From: Alloactinosynnema sp. L-07
Lineage (GTDB): Bacteria > Actinomycetota > Actinomycetes > Mycobacteriales > Pseudonocardiaceae
Direction: 5' to 3'
Assembly: GCF_900070365.1 (NCBI RefSeq)
Contig: NZ_LN850107.1
Span: 434,001-498,000 of the forward strand
Length of the DNA stretch: 64,000 nt
Positions within the stretch are counted from its first letter, which is position 1, and every line of letters starts with the position of its first letter. Below the pieces are notes generated by a model. The model saw only the letters and a program-made list of their open reading frames with translations. It did not search any database and was not told the origin of the DNA. A program made the position numbers and the translations under genes. This document shows positions 56,979 to 64,000 of this stretch, in pieces.

Positions 56979-57827
56979 GTGCCGTTCGCCGTAGTCACCG
57001 ACTCGACCGCGTATCTGCCGGAGGGCTTCGCCGACCGGCACGCGGTCCGGATCGTGCCGCTGTTCGTGCATATCGACGACCGCGAGGGCCGCGACGGAAT
57101 CGACATCGGGCCCGCTGAACTCGCCGTGGCGCTCAAAGAACGGCGCACTGTCACCACCTCGCGGCCCAGCCCGGCGGAGTTCGCGGCGATCTATCGCGAG
57201 CTGTTGGCCGAGGGCGCCTCTGGCGTGCTGTCGGTCCACCTTTCGAGCGAACTCTCCGGGACGTGGGAGTCCGCCCGACTCGCCGCCGAGGAGGTCGGAC
57301 CGGACCGGGTGCGGGTGGTCGACTCCCGAACCACGGCGATGGGGCTCGGGTTCGCCGCCCTGCGCGCGGCGGCGGTCGCGGCCGAGGGCGGCGACGGGGC
57401 GCAGGTCGAGGCCGCGGCCGTCGAGGCCGCGGGGGCGACGAAGAGCTTCCTGATCGTGGAGACGCTGGAGTATCTGCGTCGAGGCGGGCGGATCGGGGCC
57501 GCCGCGGCACTGTTGGGGACGGCGCTGGCGGTCAAGCCGATCTTGCACGTCGTCGACGGTCAGATCGTGCCGTTGGAGAAGGTCCGCACGACGAGCCGGG
57601 CGCTTTCGCGGCTGGTCGACCTCGCTGTCGAGGCGGCGGGGGACCAGCCGGTGGAACTGGCGGTGCACCACCTCGCGGCGCCGGACCGAGCCGCGGAACT
57701 GGCCAACCGGCTCGATGAGCGGATCCCTAGGTCGTCCGGGTGTGTCGTGTCGGAGCTGGGCGCGGTGATCGGTGCGCACACGGGTCCGGGCGTGCTCAGT
57801 GTCGTGGTGTGTCCGGGCAAGCTGTAA
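56979..57827 (+). CDS. DegV family fatty-acid-binding protein
   Basis: The protein has 282 residues from GTG 56979. VVTDSTAYLPEGFADRHAVRIVPLFVHID, TSRPSPAEFAAIYRELLAEGASGVLSVHLSSELSGTWESARL and VVDSRTTAMGLGFAALRAA are DegV hallmarks. It binds fatty acids, probably as a FakB-like subunit or lipid carrier. TAGGCT at 56965-56970 suggests a leaderless start. Confidence 0.94.
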   Translation: MPFAVVTDSTAYLPEGFADRHAVRIVPLFVHIDDREGRDGIDIGPAELAVALKERRTVTTSRPSPAEFAAIYRELLAEGASGVLSVHLSSELSGTWESARLAAEEVGPDRVRVVDSRTTAMGLGFAALRAAAVAAEGGDGAQVEAAAVEAAGATKSFLIVETLEYLRRGGRIGAAAALLGTALAVKPILHVVDGQIVPLEKVRTTSRALSRLVDLAVEAAGDQPVELAVHHLAAPDRAAELANRLDERIPRSSGCVVSELGAVIGAHTGPGVLSVVVCPGKL

Positions 57828-57878
57828 ACCTTCGAGAATCCCACATCTCCCCGACATTTCCAGCGTTTCCCGGCCACT

Positions 57879-57916
57879 GTGGATGAATCTGTCCACATAG
57901 CCCGAATTGATCCACA
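57879..57916. promoter_or_regulatory. Cluster of three DnaA-box-like words
   Basis: TGTGGATGA (57879-57887, reverse), CTGTCCACA (57889-57897) and TGATCCACA (57908-57916) each differ from a DnaA box by about one base and lie within 38 bp upstream of comEA. Confidence 0.4.
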
Positions 57917-57946
57917 GATCGCGCGGACGCCTCGCCACCGCCGGTC

Positions 57947-58717
57947 ATGCTGCCTAGCGTCGAAGCCATGACAACCACACGCGCAGCACAGATCGACGAC
58001 GCTCTCGCCCGACTCGCGTCGGCCACGAAACGCCCGTGGGACAGCGAAGACGCGCCCAAGCACCGCCTGGACACGCCGCCGTCCGAACGAAACTTCCTCC
58101 ATCGCTGGATCAGATCCGGCGACGACCAGGAGGCCGCACCGGGGTGGCGACGCCGGATCCTGGACCGGCCCGCGCTCCTCGTCGCCGCGGTGCTCGTCGC
58201 CGGGCTGGTCGCGGTCTGGCTCCTGACCGCGGGCAGGCCCCCGGTACCCGAGATCCCGCCGGACATCCCGGTAGCCGCCACGACCCAACGCTCCGCTGCG
58301 GCTCCCGGGGTCGTGGTGGAGGTGGTGGGGAAGGTGGCCGCGCCGGGACTGTTCACCTTGCCCGAGGGTGCTCGGGTGGCCGACGCCCTGCGCGCGGGCG
58401 GCGGCGCGCTCCCCGGAACGGACTTGTCGACGCTGAACCTGGCCCGCCGGGTGGCCGACGGTGAACAGATCCACGTCGGCGTTCCGATACCTGCCGCAGC
58501 GGTCGCCCAGACCGCTCTGCCGGGCCCGATGGACCTGAACACGGCCTCGTTGATCCAACTCGACACGCTGCCGGGCGTGGGATCCGTTACCGCGCAACGG
58601 ATCGTCGAGTGGCGGTCGAAACACGGCCGGTTCACCAAGATCGACCAGTTGAGGGAGGTGGAAGGTATTGGCCAATCGAGATTCGAGACCCTGCGTGAGC
58701 TGGTGACCGTCAGATAG
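57947..58717 (+). CDS. comEA: ComEA-like helix-hairpin-helix DNA-binding protein
   Basis: The protein has 256 residues from ATG 57947; ATG 57968 is an alternative. A cytoplasmic N-terminus, one membrane helix at about 76-94 (ALLVAAVLVAGLVAVWLLTAG), an SLBB-like domain (GKVAAPGLFTLPEGARVADALRAGG...) and two HhH motifs (MDLNTASLIQLDTLPGVGSVTAQRIVEWR; FTKIDQLREVEGIGQSRFE). It binds DNA outside the membrane for ComEC uptake. Confidence 0.93.
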   Translation: MLPSVEAMTTTRAAQIDDALARLASATKRPWDSEDAPKHRLDTPPSERNFLHRWIRSGDDQEAAPGWRRRILDRPALLVAAVLVAGLVAVWLLTAGRPPVPEIPPDIPVAATTQRSAAAPGVVVEVVGKVAAPGLFTLPEGARVADALRAGGGALPGTDLSTLNLARRVADGEQIHVGVPIPAAAVAQTALPGPMDLNTASLIQLDTLPGVGSVTAQRIVEWRSKHGRFTKIDQLREVEGIGQSRFETLRELVTVR

Positions 58718-58737
58718 CCCGCTGCCCGACGATCACC

Positions 58738-61074
58738 GTGCACGCGGCCACGTTCACCCACTCGTTCGCCAGGCACGATTGGAGGTTGATAACCGGAGCT
58801 CTTGTCCTCTGGCTGGCCGCGCTCCTGGGCCTGCTCGTCCACTGGGGACTGACAGTCGCGATCGGTGCCGCCGCGGTCGGTATCGCGCTCGTGACGCTGG
58901 TCCGGGACGGGCCCGCCCGAAGGCCGCCGGGAGCGCGGGTGGCCTGGCCGGTGCTGGTCTGCGGCCTGTTGGCGCTCTGGCCGGTCGCACCCCGGATCCA
59001 CGACGCGGCCACCGACCCGCTGCGGGAAGCCGCCGCCCGCGGCGAGGTTGTGGAACTGCGAGCGGAGATCCGGGAGCGGCCGAGGCCGGTGCGTACCGCC
59101 GGATTCGGTGCCATGCCCGCCGGGGTCGGCTCGGTGGTCGTCCCCGCCACCGTCGGCGACGGGTCCGCCGTGCTGTTGATCGCACCGGTCGATCAGTGGT
59201 CACGGCTGCTGCCCGGGCAGTCCGTCACGATGCGAGGGAAGCTCGCGCCCGCGACGTCGGATGAGCTGATCGTCGCCGTCGTCCGGGTCCGGGACCCGCC
59301 ACTGGACGTCGGTCCGGCGCCGGTCTGGGAGTCGGTCGCCGACTCGCTGCGGAAAGGGCTTCGACGGGCGTCGGGTGTCCTGGACCCGGAGCCCGCCGGG
59401 CTCCTGCCCGCGGTGGTCGTCGGCGACAAGGACGCCCTGTCGCCGACGGTGGTGGACGAGTTCCGGGTAGCGGGCCTGTCGCACTTGCTGGCGGTGAGCG
59501 GGGCGAACCTCGCCGTGGTGTGCGTGGCGATCTTGATGCTGCTGCGGGCACTGCGAGTGGGTCCGCGCGGGGCGGCGGCCGGTGCGCTCGCCGGGCTGGT
59601 CGGATTCGTGGTGCTGGCCGGTCCGGAACCCAGCGTCCTGCGCGCCGGGGTGATGGGCGCGGTCGGGCTGGTCGCGCTGGCGGTCGGTCGGGAGCGGTCG
59701 GCGTTACCCGCGCTCGGTACGGCGGTGGTCGTCCTGGTGGCGGTCGACCCAGGGATGGCCACGGCGCTCGGGTTCGTCCTGTCGGTGCTGGCGACCGGTG
59801 CTCTGGTGCTCCTGGCTCCGCGGTGGGCGGACGCGCTTGCCCGGCGCGGGGTGCCCAGGGGCGTGGCCGAGGCACTGGCAGTGCCCGCCGCGGCGCACTT
59901 GGTCACGGCGCCGGTCGTGGCGGGTGTGCACGGACAGGTGAGCCTGGTCGCGGTCCTGGCGAACCTGGTCGCCGCGCCGGTGGTCGCACCGGCCACGGTC
60001 CTGGGTGTGTTGGCGGCGGTCGTGATGCCGGTCTGGCCGTGGTTGGCCGAGCTGCTGGTCCGGCTGGCCGGTCCGGAGCTGAGCTGGGTGATCGCGGTGG
60101 GCCGTCACGCCGCGGACGTCCCAGGCGCGGCCATCGGTTGGCCCAGCGGGTGGTGGGGTGGGCTCCTGCTGGCGGTCGCGGTGATCGGGGCGACGTTGGC
60201 CTGGAGGTTCCGGCGCGGTCGGGCGGCGGTCGCGCTGGCGCTGGTCGCGGTGCTGGTCGTGGTGATCCCGGTCCGGGTCCTGGCACCGGGCTGGCCGCCG
60301 CCCGGGTGGGCAGCCGTGGCCTGCGATGTCGGACAGGGCGACGCCACCGTCCTGGCGACAGCGGAGCCCGGGCGTGCCGTGCTGGTCGACACCGGGCCCG
60401 AGTCCGGTCCGGTGGACGACTGCCTCGACCGGCTTGGGGTGGACCGGATCCCGGTGGTGATCCTGAGCCACCTCCACGCCGACCACGTCGGTGGTCTTGC
60501 CGGTGTCCTCGCGGGCCGCTCGGTCGGTGCCGTGGCGGTCGGCGCGGGGCGGGCACCGGAATGGGCCTGGCGACAGGTCCGCAAGGAGGCCGCCGGGGTC
60601 GGGGTCCCGCTGACCGAGTTGAGCGTGGGCACCCGCTTGAGCTGGCCCGGCCTGGACATCGAAGTCTTGGCCGCCAACGGAAAGGAGGTAACTGACGACG
60701 ACAGCGGAACCGCGATCAACAACACCTCGCTAGTGCTGCGCGCTTCGACCAGCGCGGGGCGGGTGCTGCTGACCGGCGACATCGAACTGGCGGCCCAGGC
60801 CGATCTGCTCGCGTCCGGTGTGGACGTCTCGGCGGACGTGGTGAAGGTGCCACACCACGGCTCGCGGACCACGTCCCCAGAGTTTCTGGACGCGGTGGGA
60901 GCCCGGATCGCGCTGGTGAGTGTGGGTGCGAGGAACCGCTATGGCCACCCGAGCCCACGGACGATGACTACGTTGCGGGACAACGGAACCCAGGTGGTCC
61001 GCACCGACACCGACGGCGACAGCGCGGTCCTGCCCGGCCCGACGGCTCGCTCACGAGGTTCGCCATCGGATTGA
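58738..61074 (+). CDS. comEC: ComEC/Rec2 DNA uptake channel
   Basis: The protein has 778 residues from GTG 58738. Many membrane helices; the competence domain has AGLSHLLAVSGANLAVVCVAILMLLRALR and VLRAGVMGAVGLVALAVGRE. The C-terminal metallo-beta-lactamase domain has VILSHLHADHVGGLAGVLAG near residue 580 and LLTGDIELAAQADLLA, then VKVPHHGSRTTSPEFLDAV. It moves one DNA strand across the membrane. It is followed by a bidirectional terminator. Confidence 0.94.
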   Translation: MHAATFTHSFARHDWRLITGALVLWLAALLGLLVHWGLTVAIGAAAVGIALVTLVRDGPARRPPGARVAWPVLVCGLLALWPVAPRIHDAATDPLREAAARGEVVELRAEIRERPRPVRTAGFGAMPAGVGSVVVPATVGDGSAVLLIAPVDQWSRLLPGQSVTMRGKLAPATSDELIVAVVRVRDPPLDVGPAPVWESVADSLRKGLRRASGVLDPEPAGLLPAVVVGDKDALSPTVVDEFRVAGLSHLLAVSGANLAVVCVAILMLLRALRVGPRGAAAGALAGLVGFVVLAGPEPSVLRAGVMGAVGLVALAVGRERSALPALGTAVVVLVAVDPGMATALGFVLSVLATGALVLLAPRWADALARRGVPRGVAEALAVPAAAHLVTAPVVAGVHGQVSLVAVLANLVAAPVVAPATVLGVLAAVVMPVWPWLAELLVRLAGPELSWVIAVGRHAADVPGAAIGWPSGWWGGLLLAVAVIGATLAWRFRRGRAAVALALVAVLVVVIPVRVLAPGWPPPGWAAVACDVGQGDATVLATAEPGRAVLVDTGPESGPVDDCLDRLGVDRIPVVILSHLHADHVGGLAGVLAGRSVGAVAVGAGRAPEWAWRQVRKEAAGVGVPLTELSVGTRLSWPGLDIEVLAANGKEVTDDDSGTAINNTSLVLRASTSAGRVLLTGDIELAAQADLLASGVDVSADVVKVPHHGSRTTSPEFLDAVGARIALVSVGARNRYGHPSPRTMTTLRDNGTQVVRTDTDGDSAVLPGPTARSRGSPSD

Positions 61075-61098
61075 GGGCGAGGCTTGCCGGCGGGCGGG

Positions 61099-61132
61099 CT
61101 CTGGGGGATCGGATGCGGTCGATCCCCCAGAG
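61099..61132. terminator. Bidirectional terminator between comEC and thrC
   Basis: CTCTGGGGGATCG (61099-61111) pairs perfectly with CGATCCCCCAGAG (61120-61132) around an 8-nt loop, between two convergent genes. Confidence 0.82.
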
Positions 61133-61138
61133 AGCGCG

Positions 61139-62407
61139 CTACTTCTTGCGGGACAGGGCCTCGTGGACGGCGGCGGCCGTCGGGGGGACCGTGGCGAGGG
61201 GGCCGACGTGGTCTTGGACGGCGTCGAGGGTCTTGAGGCCGTCGCCAGTGATGAGGAGGACGGTTTCGGCGTCGCGGTCGAGTTGGCCGGATTCGAAGAG
61301 CTTCTTCGCGGTGGCGACGGTGACGCCGCCCGCGGTCTCGGCGAAGATGCCCTCGGTGCGGGCCAGCAGGCGGATGCCTTCGACGACCTCGGCGTCGGTG
61401 ACGTCCTCGACCGCGCCGCCGGTGCGGCGGACGGCGTCGAGGACGTAGGGGCCGTCGGCGGGGGCGCCGATGGCCAGGCTGCGGGCGATCGTGTCGGGCT
61501 TGACCGGGGCGATCACGTCGCTGCCCGCCTTGAAGGCGGCGGAGACGGGGGAGCAGCCGGTGGCCTGGGCGCCGAAGATCCGGTACGGGGTGGCCTCGAC
61601 CAGGCCCAGCTCACCGAACTCGCGGAAGGCCTTGTCCACCTTGGTCAGCTGCGAGCCGGAGGCGACCGGGATGACGACCTGCTCCGGTAGGCGCCAGCCG
61701 AGCTGTTCGGCGACCTCGTAGCCCAGGGTCTTGGAGCCCTCGGCGTAGTACGGGCGGACGTTGACGTTGACGAACGCCCAGTCCTCGTGCTCGGCGGCGA
61801 GCTCGGTGGCCAGGCGGTTGACGTCGTCGTAGTTGCCGTCGATCGCGATCAGGGAGCCGTCGTAGACGGCCGAGGTGAGGATCTTGGCCTTTTCGAGAGA
61901 GGAGGGGACCAGCACAACTGAATCCCAGCCCGCGCGGGCGGCCGCGGCGGCAACGGCGTTGGCCAAGTTGCCGGTGGAGGGGCAGGCCAGCACCTTGAAG
62001 CCGAGCTCGCGGGCGGCGGCGAGTGCCACGGCGACGACGCGGTCCTTGAAGGAGTGTGTCGGGTTGCCGGTGTCGTCCTTGACCCACAGCGAGCGCACGC
62101 CGAGCGCGGCGGCGAGGCGGTCGGCCTTGACCAGGCGGGTCAGGCCGGGGTCGGTGTTGGGGTGGGCGTCGACGTGGGCCGGGACGGGCAGCAGGCCGCG
62201 GTAGCGCCAGATGGAGCGGGGACCCGCTTCGATGTCGGCCCGAGTGATGTTGCCGAACTCGTAGGCGACTTCGAGCGGGCCGAAACACTCGGCGCAGGCG
62301 AATTCCGGGGCGAGAGGCGTCTGGTGGCCGCATTCCCGACAGGACAGGGCGCGAGCCGGTCCGAGGTCGAGCGCGGTCGAACGCTGGGCGTCAACTGTCG
62401 ATGTCAT
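61139..62407 (-). CDS. thrC: Threonine synthase
   Basis: The protein has 422 residues from ATG 62407. It converts O-phosphohomoserine to threonine with PLP. An N-terminal zinc ribbon (Cys23, 26, 38, 41) precedes the fold-type II core: DDTGNPTHSFKDRVV with the PLP Lys121, CPSTGNLANAVAAAAARAGW and VIPVASGSQLTKVDKAF. The last part is LITGDGLKTLDAVQ. The gene lies behind a SAM-I riboswitch whose closing stem overlaps its ribosome-binding site. Confidence 0.95.
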   Translation of the reverse strand: MTSTVDAQRSTALDLGPARALSCRECGHQTPLAPEFACAECFGPLEVAYEFGNITRADIEAGPRSIWRYRGLLPVPAHVDAHPNTDPGLTRLVKADRLAAALGVRSLWVKDDTGNPTHSFKDRVVAVALAAARELGFKVLACPSTGNLANAVAAAAARAGWDSVVLVPSSLEKAKILTSAVYDGSLIAIDGNYDDVNRLATELAAEHEDWAFVNVNVRPYYAEGSKTLGYEVAEQLGWRLPEQVVIPVASGSQLTKVDKAFREFGELGLVEATPYRIFGAQATGCSPVSAAFKAGSDVIAPVKPDTIARSLAIGAPADGPYVLDAVRRTGGAVEDVTDAEVVEGIRLLARTEGIFAETAGGVTVATAKKLFESGQLDRDAETVLLITGDGLKTLDAVQDHVGPLATVPPTAAAVHEALSRKK

Positions 62408-62420
62408 CGCGAGGTATCTC

Positions 62421-62547
62421 CTCATCTGTCCCGCGAGCGGGTCGGAATTGGCACCGTGATCGCGCACATGCGCCTCGCGAAGAGGACATGCGCTCACGCC
62501 GGTTGCCGGGGCTTCGTCGGGCCGTTCCCTCTGCCCCTCTGGATGAG
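62421..62547 (-). ncRNA. SAM-I (S-box) riboswitch upstream of thrC
   Basis: On the minus strand the aptamer starts CTCATCCAGAGGGGCAGAGG at 62547, contains CCCCGGCAACC (62511-62501) and GGTGCCAATTCC (62455-62444), and closes with GATGAG (62426-62421), which pairs with the opening CTCATC as stem P1. GATGAG overlaps the thrC Shine-Dalgarno GAGGAG (62423-62418) by 3 nt, so bound SAM would hide the ribosome-binding site. No terminator stem is seen, which fits translational control. Confidence 0.9.
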
Positions 62548-62657
62548 CGGTATTAAGTTGTGGCACCGACGCTACGGCACGGTGTCCGGCGCATGCCACC
62601 GCGTGTCCAGCATCCGAGAGGGCTTGCGCGCCCAAGGACGTGGCAGGATCTCTGGAC

Positions 62658-63635
62658 GTGAACTCGCCCGCGGTCACCCCACCCCCGTTGCAACTCGTCC
62701 TGGGGGAGGAGGAACTGCTGGTCGAGCGCGCCGTCCGGGCCGCGCTCGACACCGCGCGGCTCGCCGACGCCAGTGCGGACCTGACGCGGGTGCGCGTGGC
62801 TGAGCTCACAGGCCCTGAGCTGGCCGAACTGGTCTCGCCGTCGCTGTTCGCGGAGGCGCGGGTGATCGTTCTGGACGCCGCGCACGACGCCACGCAGGAC
62901 ATCGTCGCCCCGGTGGTCGCCTACGCCAAGTCGCCGTCAGAAGGCATCGTGCTTGTTGTGGTGCACAACGGCGGCGGGCGCAAGGCGGGCAAGGACATCG
63001 TCGCCGCGCTGCGCAAGGGTGGAGCGGCCGTCACCGAGTGCGCGAAGATCACCAAGCCCGCGGAGCGCGAGGCGTTCGTGCGCAACGAGATCCGGCGCGC
63101 GGGTGGCAAGACCGATCCGGCTGCCGTGGCCGCGCTCATCGACTCGGTCGGCTCGGACCTGCGCGAGCTGGCGGCGGCGTCGGCGCAGCTGGTCGCCGAC
63201 GCGGCGGGCGCGGTGACCGAGGAAGCGGTCCGGCGCTACCACCGGGGGCGGGCCGACGTGACCGGGTTCGCCGTCGCGGAGAAGGCCGTCACCGGCGACG
63301 TGGCCGGGGCGCTCGAGGCGCTGCGCTGGGCGATGCAGCTCGGGGTCGCCCACGTGCTGGTCGCCGACGCTCTCGCGGACGCGGTGCGGACGGTGGCGCG
63401 GGTCGCGGGCGCGGGCCGGGCCGACCCGTTCCGGCTGGCGGGCGAGTTGGGCATGCCCGCGTGGAAGGTCAAGAAGGCGCTGGCGCAGAGCCGCGGCTGG
63501 AAACCCGCTGGTCTCGCTGAGGCCATGAAGGTGGTCGCCGACGTCAACGCCGACGTCAAGGGCGTGGCCGCCGATCCCGACTACGCGCTGGAGCGGGCGG
63601 TGTTGAAGATCGCGCGGGCCCACCGCAGGGAGTGA
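62658..63635 (+). CDS. holA: DNA polymerase III delta subunit
   Basis: The protein has 325 residues from GTG 62658; GTG 62640 is the alternative. PPLQLVLGEEELLVERAVRAALD is the actinobacterial HolA opening. Middle: SPSLFAEARVIVLDAAHDATQDIVAPVVAY; C-terminal: FRLAGELGMPAWKVKKALAQSRGW. Clamp-loader subunit that opens the beta sliding clamp. It is encoded after comEA-comEC, as in mycobacteria, but here thrC lies between. Confidence 0.94.
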   Translation: MNSPAVTPPPLQLVLGEEELLVERAVRAALDTARLADASADLTRVRVAELTGPELAELVSPSLFAEARVIVLDAAHDATQDIVAPVVAYAKSPSEGIVLVVVHNGGGRKAGKDIVAALRKGGAAVTECAKITKPAEREAFVRNEIRRAGGKTDPAAVAALIDSVGSDLRELAAASAQLVADAAGAVTEEAVRRYHRGRADVTGFAVAEKAVTGDVAGALEALRWAMQLGVAHVLVADALADAVRTVARVAGAGRADPFRLAGELGMPAWKVKKALAQSRGWKPAGLAEAMKVVADVNADVKGVAADPDYALERAVLKIARAHRRE

Positions 63636-63699
63636 TTGACCGCGTTCTCGCGCCGGCGCTAACTTACTCTCAAGTAGGCAAGCGTGAGGGGTAGGCCGC

Positions 63700-64000
63700 A
63701 TGTCCGTCGAAGGTCAGCGCATGGCGAAGGTCGAACACCGGGGCGGCAAGAACCTGCGCAGTCGGCTGATCTACGTTCTGACCCGCCTGTTCGCCTACCC
63801 CACGCTGCGACTGTGGCCGTTGAAGGGGCCGTTGGCGCTCGCGGTCCCGCTGGTGGACGTGTTCTGCAGGCTGATCCCGCGCCCCCGGTACGTCACGATC
63901 GAGCGGATCGCGACCCCGGCCGTGCGCGGGGAACTGATGCGCGCCAAGGCAAGCGAGCCGGGCAAAGGCGCTCTGATGTACCTGCACGGCGGCGCGTTCC
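63700..64000 (+). CDS. Alpha/beta hydrolase (HSL-like), 3' truncated by window edge
   Basis: ATG 63700; 100 codons are visible. The sequence MSVEGQRMAKVEHRGGKNLR leads to RYVTIERIATPAVRGELMRAKASEPGKGALMYLHGGAF, ending with the HGG oxyanion-hole motif of hormone-sensitive-lipase-type esterases. The catalytic Ser would lie outside the window. Upstream CTTACTCTCAAGTAGG (63664-63679 region) resembles a TetR-type operator with its own promoter. Confidence 0.82.
   Translation, partial: MSVEGQRMAKVEHRGGKNLRSRLIYVLTRLFAYPTLRLWPLKGPLALAVPLVDVFCRLIPRPRYVTIERIATPAVRGELMRAKASEPGKGALMYLHGGAF

Noticed and set aside
56076..57938. 620-codon minus-strand open frame opposite octT and degV
   Set aside because: Shadow frame; Arg/Gln/Pro/Gly-rich with no recognisable fold.
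1..64000. CRISPR arrays, tRNA or rRNA genes
   Set aside because: Looked for spaced direct repeats, acceptor/T-arm patterns and rRNA signatures and found none; the only tandem array has no spacers.

Overview
The window looks like a high-GC actinobacterial chromosome, most likely Pseudonocardiales (inferred). The reasons are very high GC in third codon positions, many GTG starts and apparently leaderless genes, and two conserved actinobacterial blocks: B12-type radical SAM / TIGR03936 / RNase E-G / L21 / L27 / Obg / ProB, and nadD / rsfS / gpgP / octT / degV / comEA / comEC / holA, the latter in the same order as in mycobacteria. No rRNA, tRNA or CRISPR array was seen.

Positions 1-34,753 are accessory DNA. 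From 283 to 26,531 nearly every gene is on the minus strand and forms a siphovirus-type prophage. Right to left it has an early/replication operon (26,531-22,962), small unknown genes (22,515-20,026), a DUF932 / HNH / PAPS-reductase-like block (19,736-16,246), terminases, a beta-helix protein, portal, MuF-like protein, scaffold, SU10-like major capsid protein, connectors, tail tube, frameshifted tail chaperones and tape measure. A Cro/C1-type regulator (27,043) diverges from the early operon. Genes on the opposite strand look like morons: an ApeA-like HEPN protein (6,172), a leaderless XRE regulator (9,401), a 50-residue hydrophobic protein (16,041) and perhaps the secreted protein at the left edge. 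No integrase, lysin, holin or tail-tip gene is visible, so the prophage is either defective or continues to the left.

Positions 28,051-34,055 hold a lower-GC3 plus-strand cluster. It contains a large XRE regulator, three translationally coupled small unknown proteins, a 52-residue Gly/Asp-rich peptide, an attenuator-like hairpin, a JmjC/Cupin_4 oxygenase and a convergent APH-like kinase. I propose it as a candidate hydroxylated-RiPP locus, and it is the most interesting system in the window. A two-domain unknown protein follows. The accessory zone ends at a full-length ndk, a perfect 18-bp inverted repeat, and the 5'-truncated remnant of a second ndk that still has its terminator. This suggests ndk was an integration target and was re-supplied by the element.

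From 35 kb onward the DNA is core chromosome: an ABC exporter, an orphan Phd/YefM antitoxin, radical SAM/tRNA and RNA-processing genes, ribosomal proteins L21 and L27, Obg and ProB. Then come a 49-bp tandem repeat, a methyltransferase, RecQ fused to a phosphoribosyltransferase domain, a PEP-mutase-like enzyme coupled to a miniature P450, a nitroreductase, the nadD-degV block, competence genes, a threonine synthase behind a SAM riboswitch, and holA. An alpha/beta hydrolase is cut by the right edge.
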